A stretch of DNA of 64,000 nucleotides, taken from positions 53,659,636 through 53,723,635 of the forward strand of contig NC_134017.1 of the NCBI RefSeq assembly GCF_040712315.1. Direction: 5' to 3'. A program made the translations under genes and the position numbers. This DNA is from Castanea sativa. Taxonomy: Eukaryota; Streptophyta; Magnoliopsida; Fagales; Fagaceae. Shown piece by piece: positions 1 through 10,020 of the stretch; the stretch's first letter is position 1; every line of letters starts with the position of its first letter. Below the pieces are notes generated by a model. The model made no database searches, was not told the origin of the DNA, and saw only the letters and a list, made by a program, of their open reading frames with translations.

Positions 1-1617
1 ATAGTAGTATTTAATTAATACGGTGAATACGTGGCAAGTTTTTATTGGTGGAGTATAGAGTGAAGCAGGAAAAGTAGGACAGAAGATTTGGACTCACCTA
101 GGACTATATTTTTTCTTAGCTACTTGTTGCTTTGATCTTCATATAATAATATCAAGTACAACCAAATATGATAATGGGTTCAATTCTTGATTCTCCAGAG
201 TCTAGAGACCGATGTCACCTTATACACATATATCATCCATCAGCAGATATATGAACACCTATGCAATTAGTTTCATCAGCCAATAAATTAAGTCTCAAAA
301 CCCATTCCATGGCCATATGAAGAATCAAATATTTAAAAATGGACAATGGGCAGAATTTCACAAAGGACGGTGCAAAATCATTCAGGATAGTTGTAGAAAG
401 AAAACAAGAAGGAAACCTTGCTAAGAAAAGCAATAAAGGAAGAACCAAGATAAGATGTTAAGAGATGGGAGGACTAATATGTGAAAAGAAGAAAAAATGG
501 ATGTGAATGAAGCAGACATAGAAAATGCACCCTCATCATTTTCACCAACCTGAGACCCTGACACAGAAATTAGAACCACATACCTATAAAAATAATACAA
601 AATGAGCAAGAGAGACATATAAACAACTTTTACGGGATGTTACGGCCAGTGATGTAGCATCTACAACCATCATGACATGATGAAGTCAGAGAAAGCTATA
701 AAGCTGAATTCAATTTTTTTTGTACAATCTAAATTTGATGACCAACAGAGAAGTGTCTACTGGAATATCAGTTAAAAGAGCTACAAAAGAACTTGAAGTG
801 AAACAGAGCACAGAAGCAACAGCTAAACCTGAAACCTGCACAGAACAGAATACTTGCCAACATTATACATGGAACTGCAAAACCACTGATGGACATAAAT
901 AAGCAAGATAAATGCTACAACTACATACACACAGGGAGAAAAAAAAGGATTTTAGTAATATTATAAATTTATGATGGAGCCACCAAATGCATTATATCAA
1001 CGCTGGCTGTGACACCCCGAAAATCAAAGAGAAGTACAAGACAATAAAAGATTTAATACCTTCCACATTTCGGATGAAGCTCGCTCAGATCTAACTTTGC
1101 TCATTTTCAAGCATAATAGAAGTCCTGAATGGAACTCATAGAAAAATATATATATATATATATATATCTCAAGAAAATTAAAACAATGGAGGAAAAGAAA
1201 AGAAAAGAATAAAAGGAGAACTGAAAAGTGATGGTCATGTACAATAGTATGAATCAGTACAGAACAAAGTTTTTTTTTTGGATTTCTTTAGGTTTTATCT
1301 TTATTTAAATTACCATATTATCACACATTTAAACAATAAACGAGTTAATAATGTGAACTTATTAATGTATTTTTACATGATTCACAAATCTAATTGGGTC
1401 ACACGGATTGCTTAGAACACATCGAGTCATATACTCTTCCTATCCAATTAATCACCTAGCCCAATTTATGTACCGGGTCACTAAATAATTATTTAACTAC
1501 TTTAGGTGGATTATGTTTATTATTAATCAATAAATAATTATTAAAAAAATATTTTGGGTGGAATCTGCGTACAAGTCTTGAATATAATAGATATATTTGA
1601 TCTTTTGAAGCAACAAG
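1..1617. other. Intergenic or intronic DNA, no gene recognised
   Basis: No reading frame here resembles a known protein and none exceeds about 75 codons. It holds a short (TA)n run near 1147-1167 and T-rich and A-rich tracts. A minus-strand stretch near 490-560 has an acceptor-like CAG followed by an open, acidic segment and could be an exon of a gene lying to the left, but one candidate exon is too little to call. Confidence 0.5.
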
Positions 1618-1690
1618 GACTCCGTGGCCCAATGGATAAGGCGCTGGTCTACGGAACCAGAGATTCTGGGTTCGATCCCCAGCGGAGTCG
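1618..1690 (+). tRNA. tRNA-Arg (anticodon ACG)
   Basis: This 73-nt sequence folds as a cloverleaf. Acceptor strands GACTCCG (1618-1624) and CGGAGTC (1683-1689) pair perfectly, followed by discriminator G. The anticodon arm is CTGGT-CTACGGA-ACCAG with ACG in the loop, and the T arm carries GGTTCGATCCCC, which is also the B box. ACG (read as ICG) decodes CGU/CGC/CGA arginine codons. No intron is seen. A short T run follows at once, as expected for a Pol III terminator. Another tRNA gene lies 68 bp downstream on the same strand. Confidence 0.95.
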
Positions 1691-1758
1691 ATTTTTATAT
1701 TTTGGTTATGAATTAGATTATTGTTATTATAAATTGTTCTTTGCCGTAGTTAACATGT

Positions 1759-1842
1759 GTCAGGATGGCCGAGTGGTCTAAGGCGCCAGACTCAAGTTCT
1801 GGTCCTCTAACGAGGGCGTGGGTTCAAATCCCACTTCTGACA
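1759..1842 (+). tRNA. tRNA-Leu (anticodon CAA)
   Basis: This 84-nt class II tRNA has acceptor strands GTCAGGA (1759-1765) and TTCTGAC (1835-1841) with discriminator A, a D arm with GGCCGAGTGGTCTAAGGC, and an anticodon arm CAGA-CTCAAGT-TCTG giving anticodon CAA. It also has the long variable arm typical of leucine and serine tRNAs (GTCCTCTAACGAGGGC) and a T arm with GGTTCAAATCC. CAA reads UUG leucine codons. No intron is visible, and TTTT follows within about 10 bp as a likely Pol III stop. Confidence 0.95.
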
Positions 1843-2282
1843 ATATTTTATGTTGAGTCTACTTTTTATTTTTCATCTCTTTTTCTTCCCTTTCGGACTG
1901 TTTTGCTTAAATTGATGAGGGTTTTTGTAATGTTAAATTGTTAGATAAAAATTTGTTAACAGACTAGAATAGTATTGAAAAGTATAGGAGTACTATATTA
2001 TGGGAAATTGCTTATGCGTGGCAATAGAGCTTAAAGATTAGGGAGAAAAAATTATTTTCATTTTTTTCTCCCCTTCCCTTCCACTCAATTCAAATAAAGG
2101 AAATTCTAATTTTCCCTCACATTCTCTCACCTTCCCCCCTGAAAGGTACTAATAAATTCAACTGCAAAACTCTCGACAAACTAAAAAGAATGTTAGATAT
2201 TTTACATTTCTTTTGAGATGTTGCCATATTATTGAAGATATTGCCTAAGCTATTTGGTGGGCTATTGAAAGGGTTATTTTAT
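1843..2282. other. AT-rich spacer
   Basis: No gene or repeat boundary is recognisable. Pyrimidine-rich runs lie near 2060-2140. Confidence 0.4.
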
Positions 2283-2459
2283 ATCACTGCACACCTTTGG
2301 TGCAATAATCACTCTACAAATATAAATGCTTGTAAGGTGTGGGGGCCCTACAAAAAACGGGGTAAGGGTCGGGGTTCAAGTTTCCAGAAGTGAATTTCAC
2401 ACACATATACACTTAAATTAGGCTATAGCAGATGTTCTATCTTGTATTAGAAAAAAAAT
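2283..2459 (+). mobile_element. tRNA-derived SINE (first family)
   Basis: About 175 bp has the build of a plant SINE: an A-box-like segment in ACACCTTTGGTGCAATAATC, a B-box-like GGGTTCAAGTTTCC about 80 bp later, a unique tail ending in CTATCTTGTATTAG and a short A run. I recall similar sequences in Fagaceae genomes. No clear target-site duplication was found, so the ends are approximate. Confidence 0.6.
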
Positions 2460-2489
2460 AAATATTTAATAATTCAAGTAGACAAAATT

Positions 2490-2491
<2 letters not shown>

Positions 2492-2531
<40 letters not shown>
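2492..2531 (+). repeat. (ATT)n microsatellite
   Basis: Roughly 13 uninterrupted ATT units. A further ATT-rich run resumes right after the solo LTR at 3423, so the LTR appears to have landed inside this microsatellite. Confidence 0.9.
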
Positions 2532-2532
2532 G

Positions 2533-2787
2533 TATAGGAGTGATAGGTCTAGGAGTACATATCTATATAACTATTGGGTCAGAGACCCAATTCGAGGACA
2601 TTATGCAGTCCGAGGACAGACAAATATTTTCCCAATAACCCGTGTTAATAAATAAAGAAGTAAGGTCTGATCATGTTTGTTCAAGGAAGGTGGTCCAAGG
2701 AGGTATACTTCCTCGGCTGAGTGAAGCCAAGGTAGCAAAGGGCGGTCTGCCATTCAGAAACAACGTTATAGATGATCCTGTAGATAA

Positions 2788-2872
<85 letters not shown>

Positions 2873-3422
2873 AAGAGCATTAGACAAGGAAAGACTATGA
2901 AATATCTAGAGAGAAAACTGTTATCACCGCATTGAATACTCTGCAACTAACTCTCTGGTCGCATTAATGAGGAAGTGATGCATGAGCAGCAAGCTTTAGC
3001 CTTACAGCTATTTTCAAAGACTTTAAAAATGTGCTGATAGGACAAGTATCTAGGCCAGCAATTTGATCCATACGTAGAGGGTATAGAGAGGAGGAAAGAT
3101 GGTATAAAAGGGAGAGGAGACTCCCAAAACAGGAGATCGGAGAGGAAGCAAAGAAAAACACTGTAGACTAAAGAATAATATTTGTAAACTATCATTAAGT
3201 GAGATATATAGAAGAACTAGCCTCCTCAGATTGAGTCCGAGGACGATTTTCATTATATAAATCTGCTTCATCTTTGTTCTATAGGGATCTTGACCTATTA
3301 CAATTGATATACAAACTTATTAGAACCTAGATTTCCAACCCACTCTCTATAAATTCATTGTATTGGACTCTTTGGGCCTATCCCCCACTATTTTGAGCTT
3401 AGGTACAAATTGTGTACTTACA
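2533..3422 (+). mobile_element. Solo LTR of a Tat-type Ty3/Gypsy element
   Basis: The sequence shares LTR landmarks with the two Ty3 elements in this window: a TATAGGAG start (a mutated TG start is likely), GTCCGAGGA repeats, a TATAAAAGGGAGAGG promoter-like block near 3100, a CAACCCACTCTCTATAAATTC block and an end in TGTGTACTTACA. No internal coding region adjoins it, so it is a recombined solo LTR. Both flanks are ATT repeats, which hides the target duplication. It contains a 79-bp (TA)n tract. Confidence 0.75.
2791..2869 (+). repeat. (TA)n microsatellite inside the solo LTR
   Basis: About 39 TA units in a row. It lies within the LTR body and expands it relative to related LTRs in the window. 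Confidence 0.95.
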
Positions 3423-3574
3423 ATTATTATTATTACTATTATTATTATTTAATAAAAAAATTTAAAACTTATAGAATAATTTTTATATATATATCTAAAA
3501 GCTTAAACATAACATTTATTGTTACTACGCTCCAGTTGAGCCACATTATTGTCATGTCACAACTTTCTTTTTTT

Positions 3575-3957
3575 GGTAAATTGCAAATTGCATCTTTAAA
3601 GTTTGAGGGTGATTGGATTTTACATCCTGAAATTTGGGATGGTTGGATTTTACCTACTAAAGTTTGGGATGTTTGGATTTTACACCTTAACATTTCTGAA
3701 TTTGGATTTTACCTCTTAAAGTTTGTGAGTGTTTTCCAAAATTATGAAATTTTAGGGTGTAAAATCCAAATACTCTCAAACTTTAGGGGGTAAAATCCAA
3801 ATACCCCTAAAATATAAGGCTAAAATCCAAATTCTGAAATGTCAAAATGTAAAATCCAAACAACCCCAAACATTAGGGGGTAAAATCCAAATTTTGAAAC
3901 TTCAGGATGTAAAATCCAATCACTCACAAACTTTAGGGGTGTAATTTGCAATTCACC
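3575..3957. mobile_element. Fold-back element with long inverted repeats
   Basis: The left arm starts GGTAAATTGCAAATTGCA and the right arm ends in its near complement (TGTAATTTGCAATTCACC). Inverted similarity continues for about 190 bp to a centre near 3750. Each arm is built from 35-40 bp sub-repeats of the type GGATTTTAC...TAAAGTTTG. T-rich 9-10 bp sequences at both edges (TTCTTTTTTT and ATCTTTTTTT) could be the target duplication, which would suit a MULE-like non-autonomous element. No coding capacity. Confidence 0.7.
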
Positions 3958-4807
3958 ATCTTTTTTTTTTTTTTTTGGTTTCCACTTCACAAATTCTCTA
4001 TAATCAAAATCATCTTCTCTCTCTCTCAACTCATCATCTTTCTATCATTAATTTTCCTACTTAGTTTTACACATTCTTCAACCGTTCCCCTCTCTTTAAC
4101 CTTTTCATATCCTCACAACTATCTACCTTAATATCACTCTTCATCTATCCCTTTATGTTCCTTTTATTTTTTGCTCTTCTTATTCCTATCTTCTTACTAT
4201 AAATTTGCAATTCACTTCTCTCATTCTATGCATAATTTTCCACACACAAAAGGTTATTTCTCTCTCCCTCTCTTTGTCGTATTTTTTTTTCATTTTTAGT
4301 GGATTTTATTATTTTTCTTACATATCTACTTTAGGTTGATGTGGTTTAGTTTTGTATCTTTAATTTATCTTTTTTTTTTTCATAAATGTTATCTTTTTGA
4401 ATTATAAAGATAGTATATAAGAAATATAATGTTATTCTATTATAAAGCATGACTTGGATAATTTGGTATTTATTACTATTTTATTTTTATTCTTTTTATT
4501 CTCATCTTATTTTCTATAAATATTTTATGCTTTGTGATATTCTCTCTTGAAAAAGTGATTGTTTTCTCTCTTTATTTTTCATTCTTCCTTGTAACTCTAC
4601 TTTTGGTTGAGGAATCAATGTGTTTTTCAAAACTCTATTTTGGATTAATACGTATTGGTGTTGTATTTTTTAGTTCTCCAACACAAGTAGTCTCTCTCCC
4701 TCCTATAATTTTGGTTTGATTTTTGTTTGAGTTAATAATTAGAAATAATTATCGTTGACAACAAATATAGAAATAATTAGGGAGAGCGATCACACACTAT
4801 TGACTTA
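3958..4807. other. T-rich and CT-rich spacer
   Basis: Dominated by poly-T and CT-rich runs. The short reading frames are low complexity and resemble no protein. Nothing else recognised. Confidence 0.4.
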
Positions 4808-4815
4808 ACTTATTA

Positions 4816-5031
4816 TTCATTTGTGAGTTTCAGTTATTTCAACTGGTAAAATCTCTGATGGTTGAATAAGAGATCAGGGATTCAATCCTCGCCTACACCA
4901 AAAACTAATTGATGTCTTGGCCTACACAAAAAACTGATTGGTGTTTTGATCTGATAATAAAGAGCTATCATCAGGAGTAAACGTCATATGTTGAAATTCT
5001 CTATAAAAAAAAAAAAAAAAAAAAAACTAGA
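4816..5031 (+). mobile_element. tRNA-derived SINE (second family)
   Basis: A tRNA-like head carries an A-box region (AACTGGTAAAATCTCTGATGG) and a B box (GGGATTCAATCC), then a tail with CCTACACCAAAAACTAATTG repeated with variation, ending in CTCTATA and about 22 A residues. ACTTATTA occurs immediately before (4808-4815) and after (5032-5039), matching a target-site duplication from retroposition. The family resembles SINEs I recall from oak sequences. Confidence 0.75.
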
Positions 5032-5039
5032 CTTATTAA

Positions 5040-5987
5040 ATTGTTGAAGATATGACAACTACAAGAGAAATTATACACTCATGATGGACAACTTCACTTT
5101 TGCTTGGTGGTCCATCATTCCACTAGAGAAAACTCCCAACAATTTATATTTGCTGACTCAGTTTATCATAAAATAAATAAAAATTTTAAAAAGGAAAAAG
5201 GCACTTGAGGTTAGGGTGAAAATGATGTTTGTTTTTCATTTTATCAAAATAGAACACAGTTTTTGGTTCTTACTTACTGCACTGCACCGATAGTTACTCA
5301 AATGGCTAATGAAGGTATGCTTAGAGTTTTCATTTTAACTCTTCTGGATCTCACTTTTAACCCCTAAGGACTTTAAGTTGCACGTGTTCTGTAAACAGAG
5401 TTTATAATGTTGCATTTCAGCATTCTAGAGCTTATATGCGCTGATATGGACCATCTATAAGCAGTAAACGTGCAAAGAAGAAAGACAAAATTAAATGAGC
5501 TAAAAACGTGTCTCTTAGTATTCGGCTTTTTCTTGACTATCTTTCTTTGATCTCTTTCTGCTGATTATAAAAGTTTTGTGAATCTCTGATCTGATCTCTT
5601 TCTATTGAATCGCAGCACAAACACTCAGCCTCTCTTTTGAAACCCACCATGACTTTGATTAAGGGAGAAGACGATGTTGCCAATAAGATGTAGTCAAGAG
5701 AGAGAAGAGATTTCAGTTACTCTCTTTTGAAATTAAACGGCGTCCCACTTCTGACTATACTTACACGACTCTCTTTTCTTTTCTTTCCTTCTTTTTATAA
5801 ATAAACTGAGTCAGTCAACAAATTTAAATAAGTGAGAGTGAGTAGAATGGTGAACTACTAAGCACAAGTGACGTGATCCAATGACCAGGATCATATCGCA
5901 AGACGCAGGATTGATGTTTGCAAGACTCAGGATTGATGTTTGCAAATAATAGGCAATATTAATGGATCATTATAAGCTTTAATCATT
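5040..5987. other. Spacer with a small unresolved leader-like region
   Basis: No gene is supported. Near 5600-5695 a pyrimidine-rich leader precedes an ATG in good context at 5649 that opens only a 14-codon frame ending in TAG; it could be a decayed first exon. At 5898-5945 a 24-bp sequence containing CAGGATTGATGTTTGCAA is tandemly duplicated. Confidence 0.35.
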
Positions 5988-6309
5988 AGGGAAGATTTAA
6001 TTAAGAATCTGATGCAAGTTTTGATTTTTAGGGTTATTTTTAGAGAGAGAGAAAAAAAGTAGAAAAATTTTATGGATATTTTGGGAAATGTAGGGATGCT
6101 TGTAATGGTTGCTTGGTAGATAATTGCACGTTAAAATTTGAAGTCTAATGTTCTAAAGTACTGGATATTGTGCTTACACTAAACCATCCTTCTTTCTTCT
6201 TTATTTTTTTTTTCTATTTTTATTTTTTTAACAATCTTTATGGAAAAAAGAAAAAGTATAGTGAGTGTGTATACTATATTTTTTTAACAATCTTTTTGAA
6301 GATACTTTA

Positions 6310-6458
6310 GGGGTGTTTGGTACATGATTTCAAACAACAATTTTTAGTTTTTAAACAACATTACACATATTTTCACACACTTTTTCACCCACACGTATTT
6401 CCAAAAAAATCTTTTAAACTTGAAAAATGTTGCTTAAACACACGTACCAAACAGGCTC
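6310..6458. mobile_element. 149-bp MITE, Tourist-like
   Basis: Inverted termini GGGGTGTTTGGTAC and GTACCAAACAGGCTC bound 149 bp with internal near-palindromic TTTAAACAAC. Termini of this GGG-N-TGTTTGGT type fit PIF/Harbinger (Tourist) MITEs. The flanking TTA/TTT is only an approximate target duplication. The same MITE sits at the equivalent place in block B (21447-21595), so it predates the block duplication. Confidence 0.6.
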
Positions 6459-6652
6459 TTTGTGTTCATCATCCTGAACATGAAGTAATTCTCTTTTTCA
6501 ATAAAACTTCATCAATTACTTAAGTCATGCTAAAAATGCATTCTTGATAACAACCTAACAATACTAAATATCTTAGATAAGTTTTTCTAAACAACCTAGC
6601 AAATAAATACTCACAATATTTATACTAAGAACACAAAGTTATATAAATAATT

Positions 6653-7384
6653 TGTAGGGGTATTGGGCCCAGTAATTTATGAAGGACGGCCCAACGAGGT
6701 CTTTTGGGCTAGAAATCCAAATCCGAAAACATCAAAATGATCGTGGAGTATTTAAATGTCCCATACCGACCGAGGAGTAGATTTGTCCTCGGAATGTTAA
6801 GCCGAGGATACACAGTATACGTGGAGGACAATAGAAAGAGCGGTGGAATGTCTAAAGTAAAGCTGCTACCACCGCCCATATATTAAAGACTCTGTAATTG
6901 ATACGCTGACTGTATAGATGGAAGGATGGGACCTGAGCATAGAGCTTGGAACTTGGTCCCTAATCCCAGCGGGCTTTAGAGAAGAATGGATGGGACAAGT
7001 ATCCAAAAATCAGGATTGCAACCATAAAGTGAAAGATGATGAAGAGAAGAGGAGGAGTATAAATAGGAGGGAAGGCATACGAACCAAGGAGAGGCTTTTT
7101 AAGAAAGAAAAAGTGTATGATAATCAATATTTGTATCCAAACTTGAGAAATACTATTATAAACTATCCTCGGAAACAGTCCGAGGAGGAATTCTCAGTCT
7201 TACTCTTTGCAAACGATTTTTTGTTTTGTTCCATTGGGCCCAAAGCCCGTTCTTTTTGTAATTGTCTAAGCCATCCTTGAAGTCTAGATTACAAACCCAT
7301 CCTCTACAAATTCATTGTGAAGAAAGGTCTTTCAAGCACATTTCCTCCCAGTCGTGGTTTGGGAATTTGAATTGTGTCCTTACA
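6653..7384 (+). mobile_element. Solo LTR of the Tat-type Ty3/Gypsy family
   Basis: It begins TGTAGGGGTATTGGGCCC and ends TGTCCTTACA, the same termini as the LTR at 15033-15872 (which lies in the opposite direction). It shares the block around CTCGGAATGTTAAGCCGAGGA and a CAAACCCATCCTCTACAAATTC segment. No gag or pol adjoins it. The paralogous block at 21781-21800 reads straight through as ATAAATAATTATCATAG, so an empty site fixes both ends. A 120-codon frame inside has no coding likeness. Confidence 0.85.
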
Positions 7385-7594
7385 ATTATCATAGTATGTT
7401 ACCCAAGATTTAAATTTGTTGAGAGACAATATCAGTGAAAGGGGCAGTGATAGAGAAAGGCAATGTGGTGTGAGATTAGTATGTAGTCAGCAGTGAAGTG
7501 GAGTGAAAGAGAGAGAGGTCGTGTGGCAGGTGTGTGAGCTCTGATCAGTGGGTGTGTATTTGTGAGTTTGAGTGGGTGAGTCTGATCAATGGGT

Positions 7595-7703
<109 letters not shown>

Positions 7704-9252
7704 GTCGTGTGGCAATGTTCTAGGTGAGTGAGAGTGAGCTCTAATTAGTGGGTATTTGTGAAATGGGTGAGTAGTGAGAGTGAAGAGTGAGTCCTGATCA
7801 CTGGATGTGTAGTGGGTGATTAGTATTTAAGAAGTGGGTGAGTCTGATCTAGTTTGATCACTAAATAAGTATGTCATGTTTTACTGTAGGGAACTTAAGT
7901 CTCGTAGACTTGAGATCCATGTAGAACTTGAGTTTCATAAACTCGAGACCTATGTGGCAAAAACGAACTACACGTCAGCAAGTGGAACTCGAGCCTTTAA
8001 AGTTCGATTTGTCTATCAAACTCGAGTTTCAAAAACTTGAGATGCTACTATCATAAATCGTTTCTAATGCATGCTAACTAATGTAATAGTGTGGCAAAAT
8101 TATGCTAATCTGCAAATTACCCCAACCCCTCCCCCACGAAACCCAAACAGCAGAACCACCCCTTTTTTACCCCCTTTAATATTCTTCACTCAAATTTTAA
8201 TTTTTTATTTTATATCCTATAAATTCCACGTAGTCCTAATTGCATATAAAATTCTACTCATGGAAATAAATTTCCAAATTCAAACTAAAGCACCATATAA
8301 TCTCATAATTAGTCTTCTTGTTGGTGACACAATTCATCTTTTTGTACCCTAATCTCCCAATAAACAATTCATACCTTATCAAGATCTAGACCTCTGCTAA
8401 AAAAATGATCCAAACACAAGCACCCTCCACCCCTCAAAAGGCTATCTACATCATAAATCATAAACTCCATAGTTGTCACAGCCTATCCACAGCATGTTAG
8501 CTGCACCAAATGCACCACCTAGTCAAACACATTGTAGAGCTTCATTCTTGCAGCCATAATCCCTATCCTACAAAACCCACAAAACCATCACCCCTTCTTT
8601 GAATTTTCACATTTTTCCCAACCTTAAAATTGACTTTGTAGGATACTTAATTGATGGCACCATGATAAGATGTATGTGGAGTTAGATAATTCTGATCTAC
8701 TATATTATTGGTTATGTTGGGGTTCGGGTATTTCATTCTCCAAGATCTAGGGTCATAAACAAATTTGATCTTTAGAGATGAAGTACTGGTGTGATGACAA
8801 ATGCCTTTCACTAAATGCATTAGGTCATAGGTTTGAGTCCAAGGATTAGCCTTGCCAAAAAAATTGGAGATGAGGTTACCTGTAATATTTCTAAAACCCT
8901 ACAAAATGTGGGAGTTTTGTACACTAGGTACGACCAATTCTGAAGTTGAATTAGGAAGAGAAATACTTAAATCACATAACCAAAGTAATCATCTATGTAT
9001 ACAAGTACTAGTCTTGTCATGATTCATTAACAAAACTTGAGATACTAATTTTAAATGTAGATTTCAAAATAGTTTTTAAAATCCCAATTAATAAAACAAA
9101 AACTTCATTACTTTAATTTCTTTAAAAAAGATTGTTGTCAACCATAATGTTTCAGCTATCAAATTTCTTATATAACATTCATAATAATAATTAACATTTT
9201 TTGCTGGAATAATAAATAATAATTTAGAATTTATAAAATTCAAATGATTACT

Positions 9253-9889
9253 AATAAGATTCTTCATTTTGTTTTCCCTTTTTATCAATACCATTCAATG
9301 TTTTCGCGCATAAGCGCAAATTATAATATAGTATATATTTAAAGCTAAAAACATGGATTTGATGGGTGTAGACTTGAATAAAGTATATATATATATATAT
9401 ATTCCTTTTAAAAAAAATTATCAACCAAAAAGAATTAAAAAAAAATCGGAAGTAACAATGTATGTGTTTCAGCAAATGATAGTATCAGCTAGCATGAATA
9501 ACAAATGGGGTACTTATGTCATTTCACACTTAGACATCTATTCCCCCTTGTTTTCTCTCAAACTTGGAACTCCCAACTTATTTGATTTACCTGAACTTCC
9601 TACAGCATGGTGGTTCTTAGATTGGGAAGAAATATACTACTGTAGAGAAAGTAGAAAATAGGAAGCAAAAGTTTCTAGGCATCTCCATTTTGAAGAACCA
9701 CTGTTGAAAATGTCATAAAATGAATTCTTAAAGATTGAGGCCCCTAATTCAAGCCATTTTCTATCATCTTTCTCCAAAGCAATTATGCATTTTCATCTAT
9801 TTCTTTTTGGCCTTTACTTCTTTTTCTCAGTCTCACTAAACTTTCGTTTTCTTTTTATGTTACATTTGATTCATTCCTTTTGTTGGCAG
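9253..9889. other. Spacer between block B' and the truncated Ty3 element
   Basis: Unique within the window, AT-rich, with a short (TA)n run at 9379-9402. No gene or repeat is recognised. Confidence 0.4.
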
Positions 9890-10020
9890 ACATGTTCTCA
9901 ATTTAGACGAGGTATGTGGTCCGAGGATCCAGGCACACCAAGCTTCAGTTTGATACTTAAATGAACGAAGACAATGAACACAATGTAGTTTTAACAAAAA
10001 ACGGCCGAAGTGCCTTTTAT

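Noticed and set aside
2642..2946. Frames of 68-97 codons on both strands reading Ile-Tyr repeats
   Set aside because: They are translations of the (TA)n microsatellite in the solo LTR.
5649..5693. Short 14-codon frame with a good start context
   Set aside because: Too short, with no downstream exon found; mentioned only as a possible decayed first exon.
6918..7280. 120-codon plus-strand frame
   Set aside because: Lies wholly inside a solo LTR and has no protein-like features.
8779..8880. Possible tRNA-like promoter boxes (SINE)
   Set aside because: Only a B-box-like GGTTTGAGTCC is clear; no A box, tail or target duplication, so not annotated separately.
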